From CAIVSN01 sp043778375 (GTDB lineage Bacteria > Patescibacteriota > Gracilibacteria > BD1-5 > UBA2023), in assembly GCA_043778375.1 (NCBI GenBank), contig JAYWGH010000020.1, forward strand, positions 1-31,411: a stretch of 31,411 nt of DNA, given 5' to 3'. Shown here in pieces: positions 19,071 to 28,510 of this stretch (position 1 is its first letter; every line of letters starts with the position of its first letter). A model generated the notes under the pieces. That model made no database searches, was not told the origin of the DNA, and worked only from the letters and a program-made list of their open reading frames with translations. A program made the position numbers and the translations under genes.

Positions 19071-19802
19071 TTACTCTCCGTATTCTACCCTATCTTTCCT
19101 CGATTTTCCAATTTCTCACGCTATACAGATAACAAATTCTCATTTTTTCTCGTAGGGAATCGCTCAAGAGGCAAATTCTCCGACTGGACCGCGAACAAAT
19201 GTTTCAAATTTCTTGGTGATCTCTCTCGCCATCACGATCTCTCGATCAGCGCCGAGAGCCTCTGCAAGGTCTGCTATCGTACGTTCGATCCGATGGACTG
19301 ACTCGTAGACCACGATCGTATTTGTGATGGATGGTAGGCTTTTTAAGAGGGTTTGACGACCTTTTTTAACCGGGAGAAATCCGAGGTAGGTAAAGTGGTG
19401 GGTTGGGAGTCCTGACGCCACGAGTGCTGAGAGGACAGCAGAAGCTCCTGGGATAGGGCAAATAGTCACTCCAGCCTCAACCGCGAGTCTCACGAGCGAG
19501 TAGGCAGGGTCTGAGATTCCGGGAGTTCAGGCGTCTGAGACGAGCGCGATATTTTGTCCGCCTACTAGGAGCTCGATAATATAGTTTTCTCGATCACTTG
19601 TCGAGTACGAGTGGTAGGAGAGGAGCTTTTTGGCCTTGATCTCGAGGTATCCGAGGAGCATCCCAGTCGAGCGAGTATCCTCACACGCGACTATGTCCGC
19701 TTCACCAAGGATGCGTATGGCTCGCAGAGTAATATCCTCCAGATTTCCGATAGGAGTGGCGACAAGATAGAGAATCCCAGGTACGAGAGTGGAGTCAGTC
19801 AT
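19071..19802 (-). CDS. rsmI: 16S rRNA (cytidine-2'-O)-methyltransferase RsmI
   Basis: 243 residues. RsmI 2'-O-methylates C1402 of 16S rRNA in the decoding centre using SAM. Visible: LYLVATPIGNLEDITLRA at the start, ADIVACEDTR, SDA-G-TPGISDP (the invariant Gly is the TGA at 19527-19529), PIPGASAVLSAL, HHFTYLGFLP, VVYESVHRI and EIVMAREITKKFE. Three more TGAs (19164, 19140, 19116) read as Gly in the C-terminal tail, one in KKGEFV. Under the standard code the gene would be split and lose its motif. It starts 3 bp after the dnaA stop. Confidence 0.95.
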
Positions 19803-19805
19803 ATG

Positions 19806-21215
19806 CTAGAGCCCGAGCTTATCACGGATAACATTGACCTCGTAGTAGAGATTTTGGTCTTTTTTGAGAATACTCTCGATCTTGCGGCACGAGTAGAGTA
19901 CGGCTGAGTGATTGCGTCCAGAGAAAATATTTCCGATGCGCTCATAGGTAAAATTCATCCGATTTTTGAGAAGGTACATAGCGACCTGTCGTGGGATCAT
20001 ATACTGTTTTTGGCGCTCGTCTCCGAGGATGAGTCTCTTTTCTATACCAAAGTGGTCGCTCACAGCCGATAGGAGATCCTCGTAGGTGGTAGAGCTATTG
20101 CGCTTAGCTTTTGTGAGGTGAATACCATTTGTGAGCCCAAGGCGATTCATGCGCGCTGAGACATTCTCGAGGGTAGGAGGCGTGTTGTGGAGCTCGTATT
20201 CGGCGATGATCTGGTTGAGAATCCCCTCGATCTCACGAACATTGGAGTGTGCATTATAAGCAATATACTCGGTAACCTCTTGTGGAATGATGAACTCCCG
20301 CGCGCGAGCCTTCTCTTGAAGGATCGCAAGCCTCGTCTCAAAGTCGGGAGCTCCTACATCGACAATAATACCCCACTCAAACCGACTTTTGAGGCGAGGC
20401 TCGAGCTCTCCGAGCTCGCGCGGAGCACGGTCACCCGAGAGGATCATTTGCCGTCCTTGCTCGTACATAATATTAAATATGTTGTAGAGCATTTCTTGCG
20501 TTTGTGCTTTCCCGACCAAGAACTGTACATCGTCGATGATGAGGACATCTATCGAGCTATACTTCTCCTTGAGCTTATCTACAGTGCGCTTTTTGACCGA
20601 GCTGACATAGTCTGATAAAAATCTATCAGCCGTCGTATAGATCACCTTTTTATCTTTATATCTCGCACGAATGCTGTTTCCTGCCGCTTGGAGGAGATGT
20701 GTCTTCCCAAGTCCTACATCCCCGTAAATATAGAGGGGATTATAAGCTGATCCAGGCTTGCGGGCAACTGCTTCACAAGCCGCGAAGGCGAGCTGATTGG
20801 ACGGTCCTACGATAAAATTATCCAGTCGGTACTTCTCAGAGATTACGCGAGCGTTGATCCCATCGATCTCGGCAGCTCCAGGGAACTCAACTTCCTCTTT
20901 GGCTGGCTTCTTGGTGAGATCTTTGTACTCTTTAATACAGTCGATGACGAGCATGTTGCTCGGATTCTCAATGTTTTTATCGACCTGAAACTCGATAGCC
21001 TCTATCTTTGGGAGGACCGTCTGGGTAGCAGCGAGGATCTCTGTACTAAACTTGCGGTCGAGGTTGTCCCGCATGAATGCTGACACCACCCCGAGCACGA
21101 GAGTCCCCTCGATCTCACCAAGATAAGAGATCTTTTTAAAATAAGTTAAAAAATCCTGTTTTCGCACCTCGAGTGAGAGGGATCGTATGATTTCGCGAAG
21201 GGTTTGGATTTCCAT
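19806..21215 (-). CDS. dnaA: Chromosomal replication initiator DnaA
   Basis: 469 residues with no in-frame UGA. DnaA binds 9-mer boxes at oriC and opens the duplex in its ATP form. Domain I (LREIIRSLSLEV...) and a short linker lead to the AAA+ domain starting near NFIVGPSNQLAFAA. That domain has YGDVGLGKTHLLQAAGN (Walker A), DVLIIDDVQFL (Walker B) and LEPRLKSRFEWG (arginine finger region). Domain IV ends with the DNA-binding signature YERIGNIFSGRNHSAVLYSCRKI. It heads a dnaA-rsmI-coiled-coil operon. A DnaA box 11 bp before the ATG suggests autoregulation. Confidence 0.97.
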   Translation of the reverse strand: MEIQTLREIIRSLSLEVRKQDFLTYFKKISYLGEIEGTLVLGVVSAFMRDNLDRKFSTEILAATQTVLPKIEAIEFQVDKNIENPSNMLVIDCIKEYKDLTKKPAKEEVEFPGAAEIDGINARVISEKYRLDNFIVGPSNQLAFAACEAVARKPGSAYNPLYIYGDVGLGKTHLLQAAGNSIRARYKDKKVIYTTADRFLSDYVSSVKKRTVDKLKEKYSSIDVLIIDDVQFLVGKAQTQEMLYNIFNIMYEQGRQMILSGDRAPRELGELEPRLKSRFEWGIIVDVGAPDFETRLAILQEKARAREFIIPQEVTEYIAYNAHSNVREIEGILNQIIAEYELHNTPPTLENVSARMNRLGLTNGIHLTKAKRNSSTTYEDLLSAVSDHFGIEKRLILGDERQKQYMIPRQVAMYLLKNRMNFTYERIGNIFSGRNHSAVLYSCRKIESILKKDQNLYYEVNVIRDKLGL

Positions 21216-21225
21216 GTCCGAATTC

Positions 21226-21234
21226 TGTGGATAA
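21226..21234 (-). promoter_or_regulatory. DnaA box TTATCCACA in dnaA leader
   Basis: A perfect consensus 9-mer on the minus strand, between the candidate promoters and the dnaA ATG. Placement fits autorepression of dnaA. It is the only perfect box in 21216-21523, so this stretch alone is not convincing as oriC. Confidence 0.7.
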
Positions 21235-21251
21235 AACTATTTGAGGCACTT

Positions 21252-21279
21252 GTTTTAGTCTTTTTGGGAGTGAAGTCAA
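21252..21279 (-). promoter_or_regulatory. Candidate proximal dnaA promoter
   Basis: Minus strand: TTGACT (21279-21274), 16-bp spacer, TAAAAC (21257-21252). The predicted start near 21245 places the DnaA box within the first 20 nt of the transcript. Confidence 0.45.
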
Positions 21280-21307
21280 AGATAAAAAATCACTTGACGG
21301 GATTTAC

Positions 21308-21335
21308 TGTATACATTTTTTGTACACCATACCAA
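21308..21335 (-). promoter_or_regulatory. Candidate distal dnaA promoter
   Basis: Minus strand: TTGGTA (21335-21330), 16-bp spacer, TATACA (21313-21308). An alternative or second promoter for dnaA; both boxes are imperfect. Confidence 0.35.
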
Positions 21336-21364
21336 TGATATCTCTGTAGGCAAAAGCGATACTC

Positions 21365-21399
21365 ACTGTCAAAAAGTTTTGGGGGGAGTTTTTGACAGT
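21365..21399. repeat. 11-bp inverted repeat ACTGTCAAAAA / TTTTTGACAGT
   Basis: A perfect 11-bp inverted repeat around a 13-nt loop containing six consecutive G, upstream of the dnaA promoters. More G-runs follow (to about 21432). It could be a regulator site or a structural element; no downstream gene explains it as a terminator. Confidence 0.6.
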
Positions 21400-21463
21400 T
21401 TTTGGGAGGGGAGTGGTGACTTGGACAGGGGGTTTCCCTTGCGAGTATTTTTGCGAAATTTTA

Positions 21464-21480
21464 CCTCATAAATTATGAGG
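21464..21480. repeat. 17-bp palindrome CCTCATAAATTATGAGG
   Basis: Perfect palindrome (8-bp arms about one central A), 43 bp after the end of the 191-residue gene. It could be a weak terminator for that gene or an operator; there is no clear T-run. Confidence 0.5.
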
Positions 21481-21523
21481 AACCTCGCGTAATTCTCGAT
21501 AGATAGAGTGGAAGGCCAAGACT

Positions 21524-22099
21524 TTACAGTCTCACTACTCTTGACTGCTTATTCGCAAGAGCAAAAGCTCTCTCATCCAGTGGAGCATTCTTCAGCTCTA
21601 AAATACGGGCAGTACGCATAGCTGTAAAGGCTTCTGGATTTCCTCAGAGCTCTAAAAAGTAGTCCAGAGGTGTCTTCTCTGGAGTGAACTCGAGATAATC
21701 CGAGCATACAATGGTAGACGGAGGATTTGACTGACGAGCAGGCTGATTTGTAAGGTAGATGACTCACTCCGAAATATCAACATGGGAGTCATCTAAGCTG
21801 TTTTGTGCAAGAACTTTAATAGTCGTATGCATGCTTGTGCAGTCATTTCCATCTACTTTCTGGAGTAATTGGAGTACTCAAAACTGCACTGTATACTGTA
21901 ACTTTTGGAGTTCGCGCCCCATGATCCCGCAAAACCCGACGCAATCTCCATACCAGTGCATTGTATCACCTATATCTGAGGCCGAGAGCTGTAAGAATCT
22001 CTCCTCAAAGTCCTCTGGAGTGTAGTTTACGCGGAGTATTTTGGAGTAGATAGTGCCTATATCAGTATCTAAATCTCGGGAAAGCAGAGTATTTGACAT
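21524..22099 (-). CDS. Hypothetical protein, 191 residues
   Basis: Three UGA-Gly codons (21878, 21764, 21644) and a TAA stop; the start is ATG 22099. It is soluble-looking with no signal peptide or membrane segment. It has five cysteines, including a GDCVGFCG cluster near residues 50-57 and SDYLEFTPEKTPLDYFLELCGG later. I recognise no family. It starts 56 bp after the surface-protein gene on the same strand and may be co-transcribed. The GDCVGFCG pattern could bind metal or be redox-active, but this is only a suggestion. Confidence 0.65.
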
Positions 22100-22154
22100 A
22101 AAGTAATATTTTATCAATGCTATGCGTCTCTCTATATTTGCAAAAGAAAATCTC

Positions 22155-24506
22155 CTATCTCCACCCAATTGCCCCAAACTGCACGGTTTCTGCTCCTCCA
22201 CGAGTAGAGCCATCAGTTGTGAATACTTCTCCCGCTTGTACTGATCCTAGGTAGTAGAGAGTATCTCCTACGAGGAGTACATCCCGCATCTCAGATTTTG
22301 AGCCTCCTGACTTTCCGAGAGTAACCCAAAACTTCCGACTCTTGAGTCTAGAATCGAGTGCCTGGAGAGTTCCATCTGATCCTGAGTAGGTATTGAGGGA
22401 TTGCCCCATAATCCGTACATTATCACGCCCTCCAAAGGTAGAGGTATTGATCCCGGCGACGACGATATTCCCATTTTTGTCTGCTGCTATTGCCCCATCG
22501 CGGACTCGGTAGGTGTTGGATTTTCCTTTTCACTTGGTGCTCAAGAGACGAGACATCGAGAGCGCTGAGTTCTCGATATTTCCCGTGCTTGGATCGAGTT
22601 TTGCAAAGTAGGCGATATGCGCTGATCCAGTATTCCAGAGCTCAGTAAATATATCGATCTTTGAGAGTAACTCTGCACCCGCATATCGTACTCCATCGTA
22701 GCGAAATATCGTCTGTGATCCTGCCGACTCACCGAGGAGATAGACGCGATCGTCCGCCCCGAGACTCAAGTGATAGAGGCGAGTGTCGGCGATATTTCTT
22801 GCGAGATCAGCTCCATTAAATCCAAATCTCGTGTACTGGAGCTCAAACCCTGAGTTAAATGCGAGGAGGTACGCGACCTGCACAGGATTGCCGCCCGGGA
22901 GTTTTTTGTTATCAAATCCTACTACGAGGAGTCGATCAGAGCTCGCATGGTAGAGAATATCCTCAGCATAGGCTCGCACGAGAACTCTATTTCCGAGAGA
23001 TTTCCCGGCTGCATTATACCTTGTGATAGTCGTATTATTTCCGAGGACATAAAACTCACCGTTTTTCCCGAGAGTTATACGCTTTCAACCACCAGCATTG
23101 GTGATCTGCGCGCCGAGGAGGTCAGTAATGTAGGTATTTGTAGCAGTAACAGTATAGATACGATCAGCACTCACCTTAAAGTCGAGGATCTTATCCGGAA
23201 AATTTATCTCATGGATTACCAATTGCTTCACAGGATCAAATACTTTGATGACTCCAGTCGGAGCATTGACCGCGATATAGATATTTTCTCCACTACTGGC
23301 GAGGCCTACCGCCTGACTTGTGAGACCTGGAGTGAGATAAGTAGCATATTTGAGGTCAATGCTCGAGGCAAGAGCGGGCAGTATCGGAGCTACTGGTACA
23401 GGAGCTGGTGTGATCGTCGGAGGGGCTGGCTGGGGTGACGTAACTGTTGAATTTACGGGTGATGTTGGTGCTACTACTGCCACCACTGGTGCTACTATTT
23501 GAGGGGGAGGAGTCACGACCAAAGGAGCCTGGGATACAGACGTAGGAGCTGGAGCTCCCATATCAGGAGTATATTTTTGGAGAGTAGTGCTCCCTCCGCG
23601 AACCTTTACTTGATAGATGACGCTTCCCATGACTTGCACTTGCGGGATTCGGAGATCTCGGTCCCCGAGATTGGTATCATATCCGCTGAGATTTGTGCGT
23701 TTGCCGTCTGAGCCTAGAATAAACGCTCCAAATCTCCCGTCGATACAGTATGCCGAGTTTACGCTATACGGATAGCACTTGTATGCGTAGCCCTGCGCCT
23801 CGGCGACTGACTCCCAAGTAAGTCCATCATGAGATCTGTGTACTCGAGCGAGTTGAGTAGTTTTGCCGATCTCAATTGAGTGATACCAGATGCCATCTGC
23901 CGATCGTCCGATAGCTCCTGATTCATCACGTACTTTTTGCCAGGTTGATCCATTGTAGAGATAGACTCCTGAGTAGTTTGAGAGGTAGAGGAGTCGACCT
24001 TGTCCGTCGCTCACGAGATCTACGTGTGGCTTACCGTCGAGTCAAGTCGCGCTAAATCCCGTATTGAGGAATATTCTATTTGATGGAGTATAGACTATTA
24101 TCTTTGGATTTACGGTATCGTAGATCATCCCAATACTCTCGCCCATACAGCTATCCACACGAAATCTCTCTCCCGTCACTCAAGTACTCGCAGGAAGTGA
24201 GAGAGGATTCCAGGTACGACCAGAGAGATCGTAGTACCCCTCGTTTGCATAGACTTTTCCTGCTATTACGCAGATTTTTCCGTAGGAATACTTGGCAGTG
24301 TGGAGCTTTTCTCAGGCAGTGCCGTTGTAACTCCAGAGATCTTTGTTGTTGCCTACGGCGTAGAGCGTGTTCCCATCGGATCCGAGGGACTCTATGCTCG
24401 TAATACCTGTAGGGGCGAGAGGGATATCTGACCAGTCGGCAGAAGCCCCAGATACAAGCAGGGCATATCCAGAGAGACAAACTGCAATTTTGAGAAAAAT
24501 ATTCAT
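22155..24506 (-). CDS. Secreted propeller-like surface protein with Pro/Thr-rich linker
   Basis: 783 residues with five UGA-Gly codons (24312, 24180, 24042, 23085, 22530). The ATG at 24506 gives a good Sec signal peptide (MNIFLKIAVCLSGYALLVSGASA, cleavage expected before DW). The first half repeats a motif of about 45 residues such as TLYAVGNNKDLWSYNG, LLYLSNYSGVYLYNG and VIYQVKVRGGSTTLQKY, as in beta-propeller blades. Residues about 317-377 are a proline-, valine- and threonine-rich linker. The second half again shows beta-rich repeats (ENIYIAVNAPTGVIKVFD, EFYVLGNNTTITRYN, DRLLVVGFDN). It has no C-terminal anchor and ends at TAG. Likely an exported binding or adhesion protein; the exact family is not recognised. 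Confidence 0.82.
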
Positions 24507-24592
24507 GTGATAGTGTAAAAATTTTACGCAAAGTGTAGCAGGAAATTTGTGGGAGGGAAGAGAATCGGAGAGCAGCCTTTTCATACCCCTTT

Positions 24593-26140
24593 TTAAAACA
24601 GCGTCAAAATACTCTCATCTACTAGCTTCACTACTTTCTTTTTGAGGGGCTTCTTCGGAGATTTTCTGCTTCCATGTTTTTCGAGGACTCGAGCTTTCTC
24701 TGCTGGATCGATGGATTTTTTCATGCCATAGAGCACTACTCGAGCATTTCTATTGGCAGACTCAATATCGACGATAGGTGTTGGATAGTCTCGCCCGAGC
24801 ACAAATCCGTACTCTATCGACTCCATCTCAGTGACTCTCCAGGGCTCCATTTGCAGATGTTTTGGGAGGTGTGCGAGCTCTGGGAGAAATCGAGAAACAA
24901 AGAGTCCCTCTGTATCCTTGTCGAGGAGCTGTTTTGTAGGGTTATATATTCGAATGGTATTGATCCCCATGGTCCCAGCCTGCATCTGGAGTTGCGAGTA
25001 GTGGATCCCTGGCTCATAGTCAGAGAAGTGGCGTGCGAGCCAGTGCGCCCATCTGCCCGACCAGGGTTGGAGGCAGGTATTACAAACAAAAGATACGAGA
25101 GTCGCTCGTGCCCGAAAATTCACCCATCCAGTAGCAGTGAGCTGCCTCACTACTCCGTCAATAAATGGAATACCGGTTCGCCCGGATTCTATCGCGTCCA
25201 TGATCTCGGGATCATGAGCTTGTCTGATAGTATCATAGAGGGAGATCGCGTTATCGCTCTCAAACCTGGGCTCACTCTCGAGCTTTTGGATGAAGTGGGA
25301 CTGCCAGTGAAGCCTCGAGAGGAACATCCCCAGAGACTGAGCAAATCTTGTATCACCTGCTGCTCGGTGTTTTGCTATAGCTCGCCAGGTCATCTGGACT
25401 GTCTGACGGAGGGATATGCACCCATAAGCGAGAAATATCGACACACGAGAGCTCGCTGACATCCCCTCAATCGGGCGACTCATACCTCACATGTACCTTT
25501 TCCCTCGAGTGGTGAGAAATGAGATCAGTACTCGCATTCACTCAGTTTCTCAACATTTCTGTATGCTCGGATTTCTGACTTGGATACTTCTCCAGGAGTC
25601 ACACTCTACAGTGGGGATGAAGACTGCTTCTATCTCATTTGTAGGGGTTGGTATGATCTGCGTACGCATTCGACTAGACCATATTTTTGACCAGTTGTCT
25701 CGAGTTTCGAGCTTGCGTATCACTCCGTTGGTAGGATATTCATGCCAGGGGATAGAGCGAGAACTCAAGTACTTGCCTATACTGATATCCCGCTGATAGG
25801 TGATCATGTTGCCTGTTTCCTCGTGGGAGTATATGCTCTGTATATCATAGTTCTCACTCAGGAGATGGAGGACCTGCGATATCTCTCGAGTGAATATTCG
25901 CAGGGGGATACCAAGAGAGGTAAGTGAGGACTCAAGATCTGTGAGCGCGTCCTCGACACACTGTCTATGAAAATCTGAGTAGTCTGGAGCTTCTATAACA
26001 CTGGGCTCAAAACTATAAAAAGCGAGTACCGGGACTCAAGTATTCCTCGACTCAGCGAGTGCATGATGGAGTGGCGCGTGATCTCATATACGCAGATCAC
26101 GTTTGAACCAGAGGAGGATGAGGGGAGATTTGAGGGGCAA
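24593..26140 (-). CDS. Cryptochrome/deoxyribodipyrimidine photolyase family protein
   Basis: 515 residues with five UGA-Gly codons (26084, 26036, 25550, 25538, 25487). The N-terminal antenna (Rossmann) domain begins ILLWFKRDLRIGDHAPLHHAL. The FAD-binding helical domain has ASSRVSIFLAYGCISLRQ, LHWQSHFIQKLE, GIPFIDGVVRQLTATGWVNFRAR, HYSQLQMQAGTMGINTIRIYNP and SRFLPELAHLP. The family uses FAD and blue light to split pyrimidine dimers, or acts as a photoreceptor. The sequence looks closest to a photolyase subgroup that keeps the DYEPGIHYSQ segment. No ATG fits the family start, so I chose TTG at 26140. The C-terminal tail is basic (KKPLKKKVVK). Confidence 0.88.
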
Positions 26141-26215
26141 GATTGAGGTATTCGCAAAAAGGTATTTCTAAAATAAGTTAGATGAAAAACCAAAAAATAC
26201 AAGAGCGAGCAGGTC

Positions 26216-27037
26216 CTATTTTTGAGACTTTTGTGTGAGAGCTTCTATAAACCCTGGCCCATACTTTTCTACCTGCGCGATCCTCAGTCAGCCTATACCT
26301 ACGAGATTATTTAGACTGTGTGGACGATGCTTGCATATCTCTACGAGTTGCTGGTCGCGTGCTACAGCATAAGCAGGGACAGCATGAGTGCGGGCGAGAG
26401 TAGCTCGTACTTTTTTGAGGAGAGCGTAGACATCTCGATTTGTATCTATAAAAAGACGCATTTGATCTCTATCTCGAGTACTGAGAGCTATCTTTTGTGC
26501 ATGTTCGGTGAGATACTTCATAAACCCGTCTCGAGTCACATATTCGGAGGTTTTGAGGAGAGTATCAAAATCGAGGTATATAATACCCTTTTCATCCATA
26601 AAAGTTTTTGCCTGTCCGGTAAATTTGCCAACTGTAGCGTAGTAAAGCTCTGTTGCCGGGTGTTCATACCTGATATCTACTACCTGCCCATAAAATGAGG
26701 AAACCTCTGCGAGTCACACAGAGTAGGTATTCCACTGTTTGCACTGAGCGATCATATACTCGGGAGTACCGTCAATCTTTTTACGGATACCCTTGATATC
26801 AATGCATCCGTCATAGTAGCCTCCTTGCACAGTTGTTGTATACCTGTAGTTTTCACTCAGAAAATACGCTATAAAGCACTCAAATCCGAGAGGAGTGAGA
26901 TTGAAGGAAACAAAGAGGAGAAACTCGAGCTGCTGTACATTTGTATTACCGAGAGTGATGAGCTCTTCTCTCTTGATTCTTTTTACTGTATCTCTCTCAA
27001 GGGTGAGGGTTTTTACAAAGTAGTCAGAAATTTGCAT
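26216..27037 (-). CDS. Mrr-like restriction endonuclease fused to HRDC domain
   Basis: 273 residues, UGA-Gly at 26714 and 26288. After a short N-terminal region, residues about 45-165 form a PD-(D/E)xK nuclease of Mrr type: LTPLGFECFIAYFL, YYDGCIDIKG (catalytic Asp80), MIAQCKQW (QxK, Gln98/Lys100), then VGLAEVSSFYGQVV and FTGQAKTF. The C-terminal 70 residues (about 200-273) are an HRDC domain: VPAYAVARDQQLVEICKHRPHSLNNLVGIG, then YGPGFIEAL. Mrr nucleases cut foreign or modified DNA; HRDC binds nucleic acid and normally occurs in RecQ and RNase D. It sits between AbiE and photolyase, all on the minus strand. Probably a standalone defence nuclease or a repair nuclease. No methylase is adjacent. 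Confidence 0.85.
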
Positions 27038-27074
27038 GGAGGTGAATTACTGAGTCTATTGTAGCCTATTATTT

Positions 27075-27755
27075 CTACGAACTCAATCACCTGAGTCTCC
27101 AAATGAGCTCTTCTAAGAGCTTATCTTTTACAAATCTTTTTTTTTTTTCTGTGAGGAGAACTTCTCCAAGTCTTTCTAAGAGATTACCTCATCTTCTCGA
27201 TTCTAGAGAGTTGATCACTTCCTGAAAAAACTGAGGAAGGTGTATATTTTTCCGTGCGAGGATGAGCTTTTCATCATATTCCCAGCCATGATCTAAAAAC
27301 CAGTAAACATCGTAGATATCTCGATTTGCAGAGCGTTCAGTGAGGGCAACAAGTTTATTGGAAAGCATGCTGGACTGTGTCATCACGGGAATACTGAGTC
27401 AATTCCAACTCTTTAACTCATAGTCACTTGGATAGTTTCGTGTAGAAATCTCAATTTTGATATTCATATCGCCTAAGCCGTAAGACAGGAGAAAGAAAAG
27501 GGTATTTGTTCTCATGTACTCTTCCTTTATGACTCAATACTTTGAAATTACTGCGCGGAGGATCTTTTGGGTATCTTCTATCTTTGACGTATTGAGCAAA
27601 TCAAAATCTAAGTCAGTTGAAAATCTATCAAGACCATAGAAATACATACAAGCCGTTCCCCCCTTGAAGCCTAGATGCTGAGAAAGACTCGGGTTTCGAT
27701 AGATCTCTATCAAGAGCTGATTGAGGATGAGCCGATGTCTCTCTTTATTGAGCAT
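27075..27755 (-). CDS. abiEii: AbiEii-type nucleotidyltransferase toxin
   Basis: 226 residues with four UGA-Gly codons (27534, 27399, 27189, 27087). The nucleotidyltransferase core is clear: FKGGTACMYFYGLDRFSTDLDFDLL (GG at 32-33, DxD at Asp48/Asp50), third acidic residue in NIKIEIS, and the AbiEii segment ERSANRDIYDVYWFL. AbiEii toxins of type IV toxin-antitoxin and phage-abortive systems transfer nucleotides; some relatives modify tRNA 3' ends. Its ATG (27755) lies inside the end of the antitoxin gene with an 11-nt overlap, the usual AbiEi-AbiEii arrangement. Length is slightly short for the family. Confidence 0.9.
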
Positions 27756-28317
27756 ACTTTTGTTGATACTTGTTCAGTCGTACCTCCATAGTAGGGGAGT
27801 TATATATTTTTATAAGCCGCTGACACTCTTTCCAGTTAATAGATCCGAGATTATCAAAGTGGGTATCTTTGTAGAAGTAGAGAGCGTCCAGAAAGGCTCT
27901 TTCCTTCGTGGCAATAGAAATATTGCCTGTATGAATTATTCCGTCATGGTTTAAGAGTACTGACTTCTTGAGTGTTCGAAAAGAAATCTTGAGACCATCT
28001 ATCTCCATAGCAGTCGTCTTATATGATATGAGAGTAATCTCCTGTGAATATTGAAAAATCACTCCCTCTCTTCGAAGTACTGTATCGAGGCTAATATACG
28101 AAGGTCGGAGAATCTTATTCGCCATCTCTAGTGGATCGTAAGGATTATTCGCTATTGTGAATATCCCATTGTGTAAGCGCCGGAGGTATCATCTATTACA
28201 ATAATACGCAATTTGACGCCGAATATCTTTGTACTCTCTTTTAAAGATAAATGCGAGATCTTCGCTTGTGAGAATGGTTCTTGAAAGATTTCTGAGATTG
28301 AGTAATTCTATATTCAT
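27745..28317 (-). CDS. abiEi: AbiEi-type antitoxin with N-terminal winged helix
   Basis: 190 residues with one UGA-Gly (28189-28191). The N-terminus (LTSEDLAFIFKREYKDIRRQIAYY, then GYLRRLHNGIFTI and NPYDPLEMANKIL) is the winged-helix segment of AbiEi-like proteins, which bind their own promoter. The next part (PSYISLDTVLRREG, then ISIATKERAFLDALYFYK) matches the AbiEi C-terminal domain that neutralises the toxin. The start at ATG 28317 is the first after an in-frame TAG. It is the promoter-proximal gene of the pair and lies next to an inverted repeat. Confidence 0.85.
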
Positions 28318-28323
28318 AAACTA

Positions 28324-28353
28324 TATGTCTTACTATTTAGGACATAGAGTATA
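28324..28353 (-). promoter_or_regulatory. abiE promoter and candidate AbiEi operator
   Basis: Minus strand -10 box TATACT (28353-28348). Just downstream is the inverted repeat TATGTC (28324-28329) / GACATA (28341-28346) with an 11-nt spacer, 7 bp before the abiEi ATG. AbiEi proteins are known to repress their promoter through inverted repeats, so this is a natural binding site. Confidence 0.5.
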
Positions 28354-28386
28354 TGAAATATGCTCAAATACAAGTTATTTAGGCAC

Positions 28387-28422
28387 AGTAAAAAAACAAC
28401 CAGAAGTGGTTGTTTTTTTACT
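28387..28422. terminator. Strong bidirectional terminator
   Basis: A perfect 15-bp stem (AGTAAAAAAACAACC paired with GGTTGTTTTTTTACT) around a 6-nt loop, with A7 and T7 tracts making it symmetric. On the minus strand it would end transcripts from the tRNA-Phe site and the prophage before they enter abiE. Confidence 0.9.
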
Positions 28423-28510
28423 TGCATATAGTTTTGTCGTAAGTTTCTGTGTCGGTTGGTAATTTATCTTTGTTTTTGTATAGTGAGCTTTGCTCGTTGT
28501 AGTCTGTTTA

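Noticed and set aside
21381..21432. G-quadruplex in the G-rich stretch upstream of dnaA
   Set aside because: Four G-runs exist but two loops are about 16-17 nt, too long for a confident call.
21216..21523. Calling this region oriC
   Set aside because: Only one consensus DnaA box and no clear AT-rich unwinding element; proximity to dnaA is not enough.
27121..27150. Poly-A/T tract as a terminator or slippage site
   Set aside because: It lies inside the abiEii reading frame encoding a lysine run (KKK) near the C-terminus, with no stem.
28441..28470. Plus-strand TGTGTCGGTTGGTAATTT resembling part of tRNA-Phe in opposite orientation
   Set aside because: Only about ten bases match and there is no tRNA fold; treated as coincidence.
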